A stretch of DNA of 64,000 nucleotides, from the NCBI RefSeq assembly GCF_010093535.1, contig NW_022985173.1, positions 750,855 through 814,854 of the forward strand, given 5' to 3'. The position numbers and the translations under genes are program-made. The DNA comes from Lindgomyces ingoldianus. Its lineage: Eukaryota > Ascomycota > Dothideomycetes > Pleosporales > Lindgomycetaceae. Below the pieces are notes generated by a model, which was not told the DNA's origin, did no database searches, and saw only the letters and a list, made by a program, of their open reading frames with translations. This document shows, one piece after another, positions 1 through 11,126 of the stretch; position 1 is the first letter of the stretch; each line of letters starts with the position of its first letter.

Positions 1-37
1 AATGGCCTAACCTGTTAATGGCCTAACCTGTTAATGG
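1..37. repeat. short tandem repeat, 16-bp unit
   Basis: A 16-bp unit (AATGGCCTAACCTGTT) occurs twice and then starts a third time (AATGG). The array may continue to the left of the window. I attach no function to it. Confidence 0.85.
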
Positions 38-1050
38 TGTCGAATACTAAGGCATTCCTTAATAATGAGACCGTGTTTCTTCTACTGGGAGTAGTAGCCG
101 TCGTCCCTTTCCAGCGAAAGGAGAGACCACTCGCGTTGTCGCATAGGTGATTCATAAGACAAATGATCCAAAGGTGCTCCACCTTCTTAATCTAAAGCCC
201 CGACATCTCGCGATCATCATTAGACTGGTGGCGCTAAAGGGCTAAACCGGGAAGATGCCGACTCTCTGACCGTCCTTCCTCAACTACCTACAATGTTGAA
301 TCCATTGCGAGAAATCTAGTAAGGGTATCGACAACCTGGAGCATGCTAACGACTGCTGAATGCTTCTTTCAGCCACTTCCCTCCTCCGCAAGGCTTAGGA
401 CACTGGCAGCGTGAAGCAGGCGTGACAGAATGCCATGTGGGTTCCAGTCCAGGAAATATTACCAAGTCTAGGCATATCCCCCGCAAATCCAAAGTCTTCT
501 TCCGGCATTAGCTCTCTTGCTAGTAATTAACTCTTCGCCTCGGCCCTTTCTAGGCTCATCTTCTCCCGAATCCGACTTCCCATGGTCGGACAATCTCCCT
601 TCTCTCCATTGGTGGGAAATAAATCTCTCGGGTTGTGATAACAGGGCCACCAACCAAACAGCAGGTTTTTGGAGAAAGGCACGACACGTGGAAACACTTT
701 GGGACCCCGGATTTCGACTACCATGGACTATTGAGTTGGAGTAGTCGTTCGGCAGAGAGTAGTAGCTATGATTCGTGTGATATTTTTGAAGGTGTACACA
801 TGGACCCAACAACCCGGTACTTGCAGCCCTTCTCTTGGTGTCGACATGGGATGAAGTGGATCCTGTGCACAGGGCTAGGTTCATATATTTATCGCATATA
901 TATCTTGCAGGCGTTCTCCACCTCTTAGTTTTGACACTCACAAACTCAGCTTTGGTTCCAGGGGTTCATGTAAACTGCAGAGTTCAAAGTTTTGTCCTTC
1001 ATTCCAGAGCCCTTCGCCATTCAAGCGTTCTCTTCGGAAGGTCTGCCATC
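38..1050. other. intergenic region upstream of sugar transporter
   Basis: Only short overlapping frames on both strands, none with recognisable domains. A TATA-like stretch (TATATTTATCGCATATATAT) lies at about 884-903, roughly 150 bp before the transporter ATG, and could belong to its promoter. Confidence 0.5.
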
Positions 1051-2837
1051 ATGGTAACCTCTAAAAGAGTGTACAATTGGTAATTTTCAAGATACTCGAT
1101 TCCCTCATTTCGGCTGCTAACGCCAACTAATCAGGTACATCTCTCTCGTGGCGGCATCATGTATGGTGCTATACGGCTACGATGCTTCTGTTTTCAATGC
1201 AGTCCAAGGCTCAAAACATTGGGTCGCTTACTTCAACCACCCTGTATGTGCTCCACAGCACATCGCTGGTCTTGAGATCTCATGTCCAAAAGAATTCCCA
1301 AACCATTGGAGCCATCAATACCGCATACACAGTTGGAGCGGTCGTTGCGGGTTTTTTCCTTGGAGGGCCATTGGCAGATTTTGGTGGACGTAGGATGGGC
1401 ATGACTGTTGGCGCTGCTCTCGTCATCATTGCGACATTCATGCAGACTTTCTCCCCTCGAGGCAATGTTGGCTGCTTCATTGGAGGCCGTGTCCTCATTG
1501 GTATTGGACAGGGTTTGGCATTGAGTACGTGCAATGTCCTTGAAATGAAATGCGATCCTGACGTTGCGTAGCCGCTGGCCCCATCTACATTGGCGAATTG
1601 GCACCATCGGAAATTCGTGGAATGATCATGTCATTCTGGCAGATGTTCTACTCTGTGGGCTCCTTCATTGCGTAGGATCTTCCCTGAATATGAAGTCCTT
1701 CGCAGGGCTGACAGCGATAGCTACTGGGTTAATTATGCCTGCTCTAAGCACACCAAGACTCTGGGAGAATGGGACTGGAAAATGGTTGTCATATTCCAAC
1801 TCCTCATGCCAGTGCTTATCATCGCTCAGGTCTATTTTATCCCTGAGACGCCTCGGTGGTACATCCAGCACGGAAATCGTATTGAAGATGCCCGGAAGTC
1901 TCTCTACAAAGTCCGGGACACAGATCAAGAGGTCGAAGACGAGATCCTCGCTATCCGTGAAGCTATTGAATTCGAAAAGGAAGCCATCTCAAGCGGGTAT
2001 TCTGCTCTCTGGAAAGACAAGTCAGTGCGAAAGCGCATGTACCTTGCTCTTATCATCAATGCCGGACAACAAATTACTGGTCAAGGAACGCTCAACTCAT
2101 ACAGCACAATCATCTATAAGAAGGTATTTAAGGATGCCTCCCAGATTGCCTTGATTAACGCTCTCAATGCAACCTTTGGAATAATATTCACGTTAAACGC
2201 CACATGGACCGTCGATCGTTTTGGAAGGAAGTTCCTTTTGATCACCGGAGCCGTCGGAATGGCCATTTGCATGTTGATTGTCGCCACCGTGGAAACTCAA
2301 ACTCCCAGTCCCAGCGGTGCCAAAACAGTTCCTGTCGGCATTTCCATCGTATTTCTGATGTTCCTATTCGCCTTCTTTTGTACGTTTCTCTATTTCCCTC
2401 CCCCCGCCCTCACGTATTTTAGCTAACACATTACAGATAAACCATCCTGGGGAGCAACAGTCTGGATCTTCACTTCTGAAATCTTCTCCATGAACGTCCG
2501 TGCACAAGCCGTCGGAATGTGTTCGCAAACCCAAAACGTTGCAAACTCGATTGTCCAGCAATTCTTCCCAACCTTCCTCGACAACTGCGGTTTCTACGCC
2601 TTCTACATGTTTGCTGGTATCAATGGGCTTCTCGCTGCTTTCGTATGGTGGTTCTTGCCTGAGACGAAGAAGGTCTGCTTGGAGGAGATTGATACATTGT
2701 TCGGTGGAACAAATCATGTTGAGAAGGGTGCTGAGATTGTAGGTGCAGAGGACCCGCATCACGCCCGATTGGAGAGTATTCATATTAGTGAAGATGGGAA
2801 GGCTGTGACGGAGAGGAGAGATACGCAAAAGGCGTAG
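1051..2837 (+). CDS. MFS sugar (hexose/lactose permease-type) transporter
   Basis: Plasma-membrane sugar:H+ symporter of the fungal sugar-porter family, predicted 509 aa from six exons: 1051-1079, 1135-1243, 1293-1524, 1572-1671, 1721-2379 and 2437-2837. All five introns are GT-AG and 47-57 nt long, and the joined frame is a multiple of three. The start MVTSKRVYNW runs into YGYDASVFNAVQGS in TM1. Further signatures are GAINTAYTVGAVVAGFF, the GGR after TM2, GIGQGLAL, PSEIRG in TM4, PETPRW before the central loop, GQQITGQG in TM7, DRFGRK between TM8 and TM9, and the C-terminal PETK. These are sugar-porter motifs in their normal order, and length is normal. The substrate cannot be read from sequence; relatives are annotated as hexose transporters or lactose permeases. 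The third intron boundary (AAAAG at 1292) was chosen because it restores HPNSQTIGAINT. Confidence 0.9.
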
Positions 2838-3157
2838 GAGAAGAATTATCTGGCTCCTTTTCTCACATCATATCAGCACCCACTACAAAGCAGGAATAGG
2901 GTGGTATTCGTCTACTGCATTATTGGCTTGGATTAAGAGTAATTTTAAAGGTATTGGTTATAGTCTTAATCCAGATCTACATTTATTACGTTTGCTCTTT
3001 GTAGAGTTAAAACTGGCATGCTCCATCTTAACTAAAGTCGTTCTAACTAAATCTGGCACGACACAGGCTTGTGTCGTGGGACCCTCTCGGTTAGTTTTTT
3101 ATACTATGTTTTTCTTTATACTTTGTTTTTTCTATGCGATGTCTTTTTTATACTATG
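2838..3157. other. AT-rich intergenic stretch with perfect hairpin
   Basis: The 3' flank of the sugar transporter. A perfect 9-bp inverted repeat (CACGACACA, GGCT loop, TGTGTCGTG) lies at 3057-3078. It is followed by T-rich sequence with repeated TTTATACTATG-like units up to the LTR edge. It may be decayed transposon sequence; I see no gene. Confidence 0.5.
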
Positions 3158-3438
3158 TGTAACGATTCGCTTGAATCGTTCCATTCAAAGTTACCTGGGG
3201 AACCTTATATCTGAAGGTTCCTCGTATCTGCTCCGGCCTGGCCCTGCCCCCTGCTATACCCCTATTCCCCTAAGTATTTAGTCGCACCTCTCCCCTTAGC
3301 TAGCTTAGTAGTTTTCTAATATCCTTTTGTACAAGGCCTATAGGTGTTAATAATATTCCTAAGTCCCCATGCACTCCCATATGCCTCTGAGTGGATTCAT
3401 ACCGCATTTGGATCTATTGTCTTGCCTGTGCTGTTACA
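3158..3438 (-). mobile_element. solo LTR-like element, copy 1
   Basis: On the minus strand the segment begins TGTAACAGC and ends GCGAATCGTTACA, the TG...CA ends with short inverted termini typical of LTRs. It is about 281 bp and is not flanked by a recognisable second LTR or internal region. The same sequence recurs in opposite orientation at 10761-11034. Differences between the copies are mainly G-to-A and C-to-T, leaving this copy more AT-rich, as expected after repeat-induced point mutation (RIP) or deamination. The 5-bp flanks (CTATG and TAAAG) do not match, so no target-site duplication is visible. Confidence 0.65.
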
Positions 3439-3500
3439 TAAAGTTTATAACACGCTTTAGCTATAGCTAAGGTAAAATGCTTACTACTAAATGTAAGGAC

Positions 3501-3530
3501 GGAGCTCTGTACCACTGCGCCAATACAACC
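3501..3530 (-). repeat. tRNA-like A-box fragment (possible SINE remnant)
   Basis: On the minus strand this reads as a tRNA 5' half with the A-box-like TGGCGCAGTGG followed by GTACAGAGC. I see no clear B box (GGTTCGANTCC) or acceptor pairing downstream, so it is not an intact tRNA. A tRNA-derived SINE or gene relic fits, as does chance. Confidence 0.25.
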
Positions 3531-3826
3531 AAAAAGGTGCGAATAATCAACCAACGGTTGATCTTGCGTACAGAATAGTATATATACCCGTCGCACGTAA
3601 GCGCCATCTCGGCCTTACTCTAGAGCTAAATAACTACTTACCTAAAATTAGAAAAGAAAATCTTTAGCCTAAAGGTATTAAAGAAGGTCTAGCTCCGAGT
3701 CGCTAAGGGATAGCAGTTGTACCTTTAAATACTGAGGTGACTAGGTTTGAAGAGTAGTGTAGTGTTCGCCAACACATCGTATGTAGTTTGACCTCTATGC
3801 CGTCAATGCTGATTATGCTGCACTTG

Positions 3827-6226
3827 TTACTCCTGGCTTCCAGTCGCAACTGTCCCGCTGATTGAAGCATTCCCCATGTCCCAATTCATCGCAGACCAGT
3901 CCACGTAATCCATCTGAATATCTTGTATAGAGAGCCCAGGTAAATCAGCGCCTGACCCCAGCCCCGAGAATGCATAGTCATTGTGCACGCCCATGATATG
4001 AGATGTGTTGTAAACATCATGGCCCATGGACGTGGACATGAGAAAGTCGGTCGACTCCATCTCCATAGCATCCTGTGGTTGCTGAACGCCAGGATTTTCT
4101 CCATCTGGTGCCATCCGTGCCAAGCGCTGCCTGATGGACAACACAATCTGCGGCGTTTCCAACGAGGATCCGGTCTCATTGAATGCAGCCTCGCGAGCGT
4201 CCCACGCCTGGAGGATAAAACTCGCTAATAATTCGAAGAAGCGAGATCCTCCAGATAGCAAGTCTTGGCTTGCGTGGTAGTTATCGCTCATGACTTGCCA
4301 GGCCGCTGTGGCCTTGGCACTCATCGGCCGCCATTTCAGATATTGAACTGTTTGAATGTATCCAACAAAAGGAAAGTGGGAATGGATCATCCAGATGAAT
4401 CCTTTCGTAAAGGGTGAGGTCACAAGCTTTGTGTTACATTCAAGCATGCTGAGCGCGTAAGAAAGGGCGGCTTCCCGTTGAGTCTCAGCCTGATGTAGGG
4501 GTGAGCCAGCGTATCGGGAATGGTGTTCCATGAGGCAGAATTTCGCAATGCTTCCTCGTGTCGTCCAGATGGTCATGAAGTGAAGCGGGTTGTCTAGGTT
4601 ACAAAAATTGAGATACTTGGCCTCGATTGTCTTTTCAAAGCGAACTGTCTCCCCACCTTCTGTATCAGGGCGGCGCTGTAAATCTCCGTCAGTGGGCTTC
4701 AGAGATGGACAGTAATAGCCGAGGTGGAACATGGTGTGGCGAAGGAAGTCCCCAAGTTCACTGCGCACAACGGCGAAAAGCGCGTCAGTCGACTTCCCTT
4801 GCACCTGTGGAGGCTCTTTCATATCTTGTCGGAGGTCTGAATCATTGACATTGAGAGGGACTCTGCAGTCCCACGTGGGAAGTAACGACGAAACTTGAAA
4901 ATCGGCCATCTCTCCAATGCGAGTGTCGAAAAGGATGAGTGACCACCAAAGCCTTCGGCTCATTTCAGCCTCGAGGACAGTGAATTTGGCCAAGACGGCT
5001 TCGTTGTGGATGCCCATGCGTTGCGCAATACGAACGGCAACGCCAAGCATCGAGGACAGAGACTCAGGAGTTGTGTTGGGCCTGATCGAGACCTACAATC
5101 ATCAGAACGAGAGTCAGTACATGCAGCCGATAGACGTACGAGATAGAGGTAGAGTGCGGTTAAACAGTCGCGGCTGGTACACCGCAGAAAGCTACTGTTC
5201 AGCAGAGCTTGTTGACAGCCAAGTTGATATCTCACCAAGAGGTCAGACTTGGGGGACGCAAACATGGCCCGACAGTCATCCTCGCTGAGACTTGAGATGG
5301 CCATGCAGTAGATGCTAAACATAAGCGCCTCCAGTTCGGGCTTGATGTTCAAAACGTCTCCTGCAGCTTCTATGATCCGTCCTTGCAGGCTTGGAGTATG
5401 TGTGACTTTCAGCAGCGGGTTCACGTTGTCAAGGTAGAGCTGCCAAAGTTGAAACACCTGGACCGGCTGGGGGTGCAGAGTATACATAGCGACAACCGTC
5501 TGGGGCCAACCAAACAGAAGGTGATGGTCATTCTCAATCGCTTCATCCCACGCCTTCTTGAATACAATTGGCTGTACTTCATCATCTGAAGAGTCGTCTT
5601 TATCGCGGTCACGGACCTACTTCGACTATTGGTCAATATAGCACGAGCCGGGTGGACACGTTAGGAGATTACCTCTTCACGCATGACGTGGAACATGCGC
5701 CTGTAACATATCAATTAGCGCATGGTGGGACATGACAGCAATTCTTGGACAACGCGTACTTGGCCTTATACACCTTCGTTCTCTCAGGAATAGGTGTGAT
5801 TGTACCAGGCTGGCCATTGTCATTGGCAGCTGCAGTACTGTTTCCTAGCTCTTCATCATCCGAATCATAGGAGGCTTTCCCAGTGGAAGCGGGAGAGTTC
5901 TTGTGTTCAGTCAAATGGGGGTTGAGGTGCAGCGGTTCGCACTTGATGTTGTGCTGGTTCAGGAGATCCTCGTAGTGACGAAGACGCACTAGCAGTTCTC
6001 TCTCGGGGAATTGGCGTCTTCGGCGGCGCGAGGCTTGAGTTGCTTGTACACATTGCACCCGGGCCTTGACGCAAGTGGCGCAAGGATAGTTGTGATCGCA
6101 CTTCACTTTCCGCTGCTGGCAAAGGACACATGCCAGGAGGCGTCGGGGTTTCGACTTCGTAGGCTGGCGGGATTCGGAGGCGGAGGCGGAGGCTGGAGTC
6201 TCTGATGTGGCCGGGAGCATCGACAT
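3827..6226 (-). CDS. Zn2Cys6 transcription factor with fungal-specific TF domain
   Basis: Nuclear zinc-cluster regulator, predicted 745 aa in four exons on the minus strand: 6226-5760, 5700-5673, 5616-5140 and 5092-3827. The start is the first in-frame ATG (MSMLPATS). The cluster lies near residues 30-60 (ACVLCQQRKVKC then CATCVKARVQC), giving six cysteines in the Gal4 pattern. It is followed by an Arg-rich patch and a likely coiled coil (ERELLVRLRHYEDLLNQ). The middle homology region starts at YLDNVNPLLKVTHTPS and includes FSIYCMAISSLSEDDC, RIAQRMGIHNE and EMSRRLWWSLILFD, typical of Fungal_trans proteins. The C-terminus is acidic and probably activating. The next gene upstream, a DHA2 exporter at 7477-9374, is on the same strand, so this may be its local regulator; that is inference. 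No specific ortholog is recognised. Confidence 0.88.
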
Positions 6227-7476
6227 ATCGACGCGACAGTGTTGGCCGAGTCGTGAGGGTCGCCGCAATTGCGCCACGGTCAAGTAGCCGGGCGCCGGCC
6301 CGAGCCGTGTTTCACGTGATTACGGAGTTATCGTCACGTAACCGCGTAAGACCTACACGAGCGGCTTTGTACAAGGACTGGTGATCTTGGCTAGTAGACG
6401 TTCCAAGTCAATAGCTATCGTTCTATTTATTCTCTTCCAACGCCACAGGTCCTCAATCCTTGACTCGCTGAAAAACCACAGTAGGACTTTGACGAGAACT
6501 TATCTCATGGGTCAGACGCTCCCCCGAAGTTCATCCGGGCCGACCACAACGCTGTATTTCGTGGTGTAAACCTTCTCGCAACCGTTTCTGCGGTCCGTGC
6601 CCGGGGGCTACACCTCGCCTCGGCAATCGGTGTTATATTGCCTGCAGTACCAATTGCCGACACACGGTGGATCCTCAAGAACAGACCTGATTCAACAACG
6701 AAAAGAGTTCCACTTTCGTCACCACGTTCGACAACACCTCCTGTAGCTGAGCCATATCTAAATTATAATGATTATAATAGACCTCGTTGCTGAACTGAAG
6801 GTCTGAGGTGCTATGAGGTCTAAACATAGGTTTGGGACACCAAGTCCACATGTGATAGGCCAGCTCAAGGAGGGACTCAGGCTTACCGATTCCCTTTACT
6901 TTGCGCAACCTAGAGGGCTGCGGCTGCTAATCAACTCACGGCTTGGCACCTCTCGCTTATATAGACACCCTATCATCGATCAATACATCACTTCTTTCAT
7001 AACTCTTGCCAGCTCCAGGCTGACAGATTGCCATCTAATCTTGGCGCCTAATACATTATGACCGACCTCTTTATCTCCCAGATCAAGTAATAGACGATGG
7101 CACGAGGAGTAATGTGTAATATGTAACCAGAATCCTTGGACCCTCATCAAAGCAGAAGAGATACCTATCCTTGATAACCCAATCTAGGGCTTTTGCCTTG
7201 CTGTCTTTAAAACTTACTATAAAGGTAAGATGTAGATCAAAATGTTGAGGCTGAAGTACGGAGTACAAGGACATATGAGGAGGAGCAGAGCTTGAGTTTC
7301 CCTATCTACCTTGCTTTCTATTGATCCCATGCAAAACTTCTCGCTTCCGAGATGGTGGATCTCCTATCCTCGATGCATGCGATAAGTTTCCACTTCGTAG
7401 CCTAATATTCTGACTGAATGTTGTTTACTCACATTGGGAACAGATAATAGAATATCGTCACACTCGACTCGTCAAC
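6227..7476. other. intergenic region between regulator and exporter
   Basis: About 1.25 kb, holding the promoter of the regulator and the 3' flank of the exporter. A palindromic TCACGTGA (6312-6319) and a second TCACGT (6334-6339) lie about 90-110 bp before the regulator ATG. They could bind bHLH factors such as CBF1-type proteins. The rest is AT-rich without a supportable gene. Confidence 0.5.
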
Positions 7477-9374
7477 TCAGCTATTCTTCTCTTCATCCGC
7501 TAGAGGGGATTTAGCTCCGTCGCCAGAGCCCTGGCGCGTACTCTTCCACTCCAGCCCAGCTACACCAAGGAAAGCCGACGCCGTGAGGATCACCCCAGCT
7601 TTGAACACGTCCTGGAGCGCCGCGTTATATGCCTTAAGAATCACCGGCTTTAGTTCTGGAGGCAGCGAGCTGATCAGTCCGGTAACACCGCCAGACGTAA
7701 CAAGCAACTCGTTGAACCCAGAAACTCCGGTAAGCTTCTTCAGGAGCTGGTTATCCAGTATATTCGTCCCTATTGGGACGCCAATCGCTCCACCTAGGAG
7801 CTGACCGAAGAACAACAAGGCCATTCCGACCGGAACATCCTGTGACGACAGAACTGTCTGGATAGCGATAATTGGTGTCTGCATCGAAAGGCCCATGCCG
7901 AATCCAAATACAACCTGATAACCGATCCATTTTGCATGGCCTGTGTCGACTTCGAGTAGAACGAAAAGTCCAGCTCCAACAGCCATGATAGCAACTCCTA
8001 GGATCCCGACTGGCGTATAGTATCCAAGCTTCTGAGTGATGCCCCCAAAGACAATTGATCCGACAAGCATTGACAACATCAAGGGAAGGAGCTTGATGCC
8101 GGCTTTCACCGCAGAGTCGTCTTTGACGGTTTGAAACCAAACCGGAAGGTAATAGACTGTGAAGCAAGGTTAGTCGCAAGATTGTGACACCTAACAGAAG
8201 ATTTTATACTTACTAATGACGTACATCCCAGCACCGATAAAAGACATTTGCCACAGACCTGCAACGACGCTACGTTGCTTGAATAACCGAGAAGGGACCA
8301 TTGCTGTCTTTGGGAGCAACACCTGGACAGCAACGAAAGAGACAAGTAAAATTGACATGACAGTCAATAATGCGACAAGGCGGCTGCTATTCCACTACAT
8401 GCTGTCAGTTCATCATGGTTTTCGCTGCAGTGGAAGGAAACTCACCGCATACGCTTGGCCTCCCCACTGAAGTGCTAGCACTAAGCAGATTACACCAGGT
8501 ATGAGACACAAAGCACCAAGGGGATCCAATTGCCACAGCTTCTCTCTCCAGGAGAAGCTAACAGTTTTTGAGTTGGGGACTTTGATGGTGAACGCCCGGA
8601 CGAGCATGACCACTCCACCAATGGGTAGGTTGATGTAAAAGCACCATCGCCACGTGGTATTCGAGGTGAGCGCACCGCCGATTAATGGCCCCAGGATGAT
8701 AGCAATTCCAAAGACGGTGCCCAGAAGGCCGTTCATTCCTGGTTGCTTCTTAAGAGGGACAATGCGGGTAATAGTCACCGCCTATACGAGATCAATTAAG
8801 AGTAGGGATGATATTGTGACAATGGAGCACTCACAGATCCGGCAAGTATACCAGCCGCACCAATTCCTGCCACTGATCTTCCAATGATGAATGCTATCGA
8901 GTTAGGAGCAGCTCCACAGATAGCAGAGCCAATCTCAAAGAGCAAGATGCTCAGGATTAGGACCGCCTTCACACTGTACATGGAGTAGATCTTTCCAAAC
9001 ATGAGCTGGAAGGCGCCGCATGTCATAAGATATGCGCTTGCGTACCAGCCGATGTCAGGAAGAGATCTGAAGTCGTTGGTGATATTAGGAATGGCCTGGT
9101 CAGATTCGGTTAGCAATAACCTCCCGCGACAACAACTATACAGTCGTACTGTAGTGATAATGGTTCTGTCCAAAGCAATCAAGAACATGGCCATCAAAGA
9201 TGTGACCGTCAAGAGCACAATTGTTGTGAGGGGTTGCTTCTGGAATGTTTCATCGCTGGCATTGCTTGGATCGATGTTGTTGGCGTCATGGATATATTGA
9301 GAAGTCTCTTCGTTCAGTGCCGCCTCCGATGGCGGATTGGCGACGACGTGCTGCTTCGAGTGTTGTGAGACCAT
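7477..9374 (-). CDS. MFS multidrug/toxin exporter, DHA2 (14-TMS) family
   Basis: Plasma-membrane drug:H+ antiporter, predicted 560 aa in five exons on the minus strand: 9374-9150, 9095-8835, 8781-8446, 8394-8214 and 8156-7477. Introns are 51-57 nt and all GT-AG. After a hydrophilic N-terminus of about 45 residues, TM1 ([20 protein letters not shown]) contains the LDRTI form of the DHA2 LDxTIV motif. Then come [24 protein letters not shown], the loop motif [12 protein letters not shown], the antiporter motif C region ([19 protein letters not shown]), and [14 protein letters not shown]. The late segments [16 protein letters not shown] and [16 protein letters not shown] also match. These are hallmarks of 14-spanner exporters used for self-protection or metabolite efflux. 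Next to a Zn2Cys6 regulator on the same strand, it could form a small resistance or efflux unit, but I see no biosynthetic core enzyme nearby. Confidence 0.9.
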
Positions 9375-10760
9375 AGTGTGTCTGGTGAGAGGTCGAATTT
9401 CGTGGATCTTAATATCTAGATGTGGTAGGCAGAGTATGTGCCGTGGTGTTCTACTTTACAGTCTTTGGTGTCTCAGGAGGATATGTCGATATTGATAGTT
9501 TGTGAAGAAGAGAGCGGGAGCGAGCTAATTTGTGCATAATAAGGCTGCCGCGCCCGTCAAATATTGGAATTTAAAACGATCTTATCGGTGTTCAGCAACT
9601 TTTCGGCGCAGGCAAAGTCCATTTCACGTGACTTGACGGACTTCGCAAAAGACCGATTGCACGGCCTCAGTGAGTCCGATGAATCACGTGGCGTTTGTGC
9701 TTCCCAATCAATACAACACGATGGACGGGCTATTGACTGACAGCGCCAATGGAACATGATAGGCTTCTTGATACTGCATTCAGGAATGAACCCCACTCGT
9801 TGCAAAGCAGACGCGGCTTCCGAAACAGATCTGATGTTTTTCGGCTCTCTCGACACCATTGCCAATGTCGGTCGCCATCTAATCCGTGTAGGACGCTCTA
9901 TCCCGCACCGCTGCGACGAGGTCACTGGCCGCACGGTCTGGTGACAACTGCTGTACTCCGCCCGTCGATCTTTGGTTGGGAGTACGATTATATATGAGAT
10001 CTGATCTTTCCCGCCGCAATCCGAACCGTGGGACGTTATCGAATACCGTATATCGTTCCATGCCAGAATACTTCTATAGATTCCTTCTAATTGGCTGGAA
10101 TGGAATCCATCAAATTTCGCACACGAAAATGCTCTCCAAACTTCTTGGCACTCTCCACCCTCTCAACCCACATACTACACTCCTGCCTCAAGCTTTATTC
10201 CTCTCCTCCTTATCATCTTTGCTTCTTTTGTCACATTCCAATTCCTACAAGATGCTCTCCTATTCCACCATTTGCACTTCCAATGCCTGTAACCCACTTC
10301 GCTTTCGCTGTTTGTCTGAGAGAGCCACGACGACGATGACGTCAGTGATTATTCTCGTCCTTCTCGTCCTTCTCGTCCTTCTTGTGTTTTCTTGGCTTAT
10401 ACCTTGCATGCGCTCCAGTGGAACTTAACACAAGACAACGGAACATGCCCTAACTCCCTTGGCAGCTGTTCTCAGATAAACTCCACTGGGTGAAGATCCT
10501 ACTCCCAAGCCTTGTCCCCATCTGTCTCCAAGTCTTTCGGTTTACGATGCAACTTCTCGGCGGCGGGGACGGTGAAGACTCCACAACCCAAATCAGTATC
10601 GACAAATCAGAAGTCTTGAATGCTTGAAGATGGTGTGAGGATCGGGCATACCGTAATAAGTAAATTTTTTATTAAACAGTCTTACTTTATTATATCTTAT
10701 CTAAATTAGTTTTAAATTAGCTTTAAATACTATTTAAACACTATAAATAAAGACTATTAG
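9375..10760. other. intergenic region with CRE-like site and 9-bp tandem repeat
   Basis: Promoter of the exporter followed by low-complexity sequence. CACGTG elements occur at about 9625 and 9685. A perfect CRE palindrome TGACGTCA lies at 10337-10344, just before three perfect copies of TTCTCGTCC (10352-10378). A 150-codon plus-strand frame at 9976-10428 is Leu/Ser-rich, lacks domain similarity and looks spurious. 10660-10760 is very AT-rich. Confidence 0.5.
10352..10378 (+). repeat. 9-bp tandem repeat x3
   Basis: Three perfect copies of TTCTCGTCC, followed by a fourth, diverged copy. It is a simple microsatellite-like array downstream of a CRE palindrome. Confidence 0.85.
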
Positions 10761-11126
10761 TGTAACAGCGCAGGCAAGACAATGGGTCCGAATGCGGTAG
10801 GAATCCACTCAGAGGCATATGGGAGTGCGTGGGGACTCAGAAACCTGGGAATTCCATTGACACCTATAGGCCTTGTACGAAAGGATATCAGAAAACTACC
10901 GAGCTAGCTACGGGGAGAGGTGCGACTAAATACTTGGGGGAATAGGGGTACAGCAGGGGGCAGGGCAGGGTCGGAGCAGATACGAGGAACCTTCGGATAT
11001 AAGGTTCGCCAGGTAACTTTGAATGGAACGATCCTGTAACGGCGCAGGCAAGACAATGGATCCGAATGCGGTATGAATCCACTCAGAGGCATATGGGAGT
11101 GCGTGGGGACTCAGTAACCTGGGAAT
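10761..11126 (+). mobile_element. LTR-like element copy 2 with duplicated 5' part
   Basis: 10761-11034 is homologous to the minus strand of 3158-3438 through nearly its whole length. Shared segments include CTCAGAGGCATATGGGAGTG, CACCTATAGGCCTTGTAC and the stretch ending TTGAATGGAACGAT. It stops at GATCC, short of the GCGAATCGTTACA end seen in copy 1. A second, partial copy starts immediately at TGTAAC (11035) and repeats the first 92 bp (matching 10761-10852) before breaking off at 11126. The arrangement suggests unequal recombination or one LTR inserted into another. No gag or pol sequence is visible between or beside the copies. Confidence 0.65.

Noticed and set aside
3501..3530. Functional tRNA gene on the minus strand
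   Set aside because: Only an A-box-like half is present; no B box, anticodon arm or acceptor pairing follows.
9976..10428. 150-codon frame downstream of the LTR-bracketed exporter promoter
   Set aside because: Leu/Ser low complexity, ends in a run of Val-Leu-Leu encoded by the 9-bp tandem repeat, and has no family similarity.
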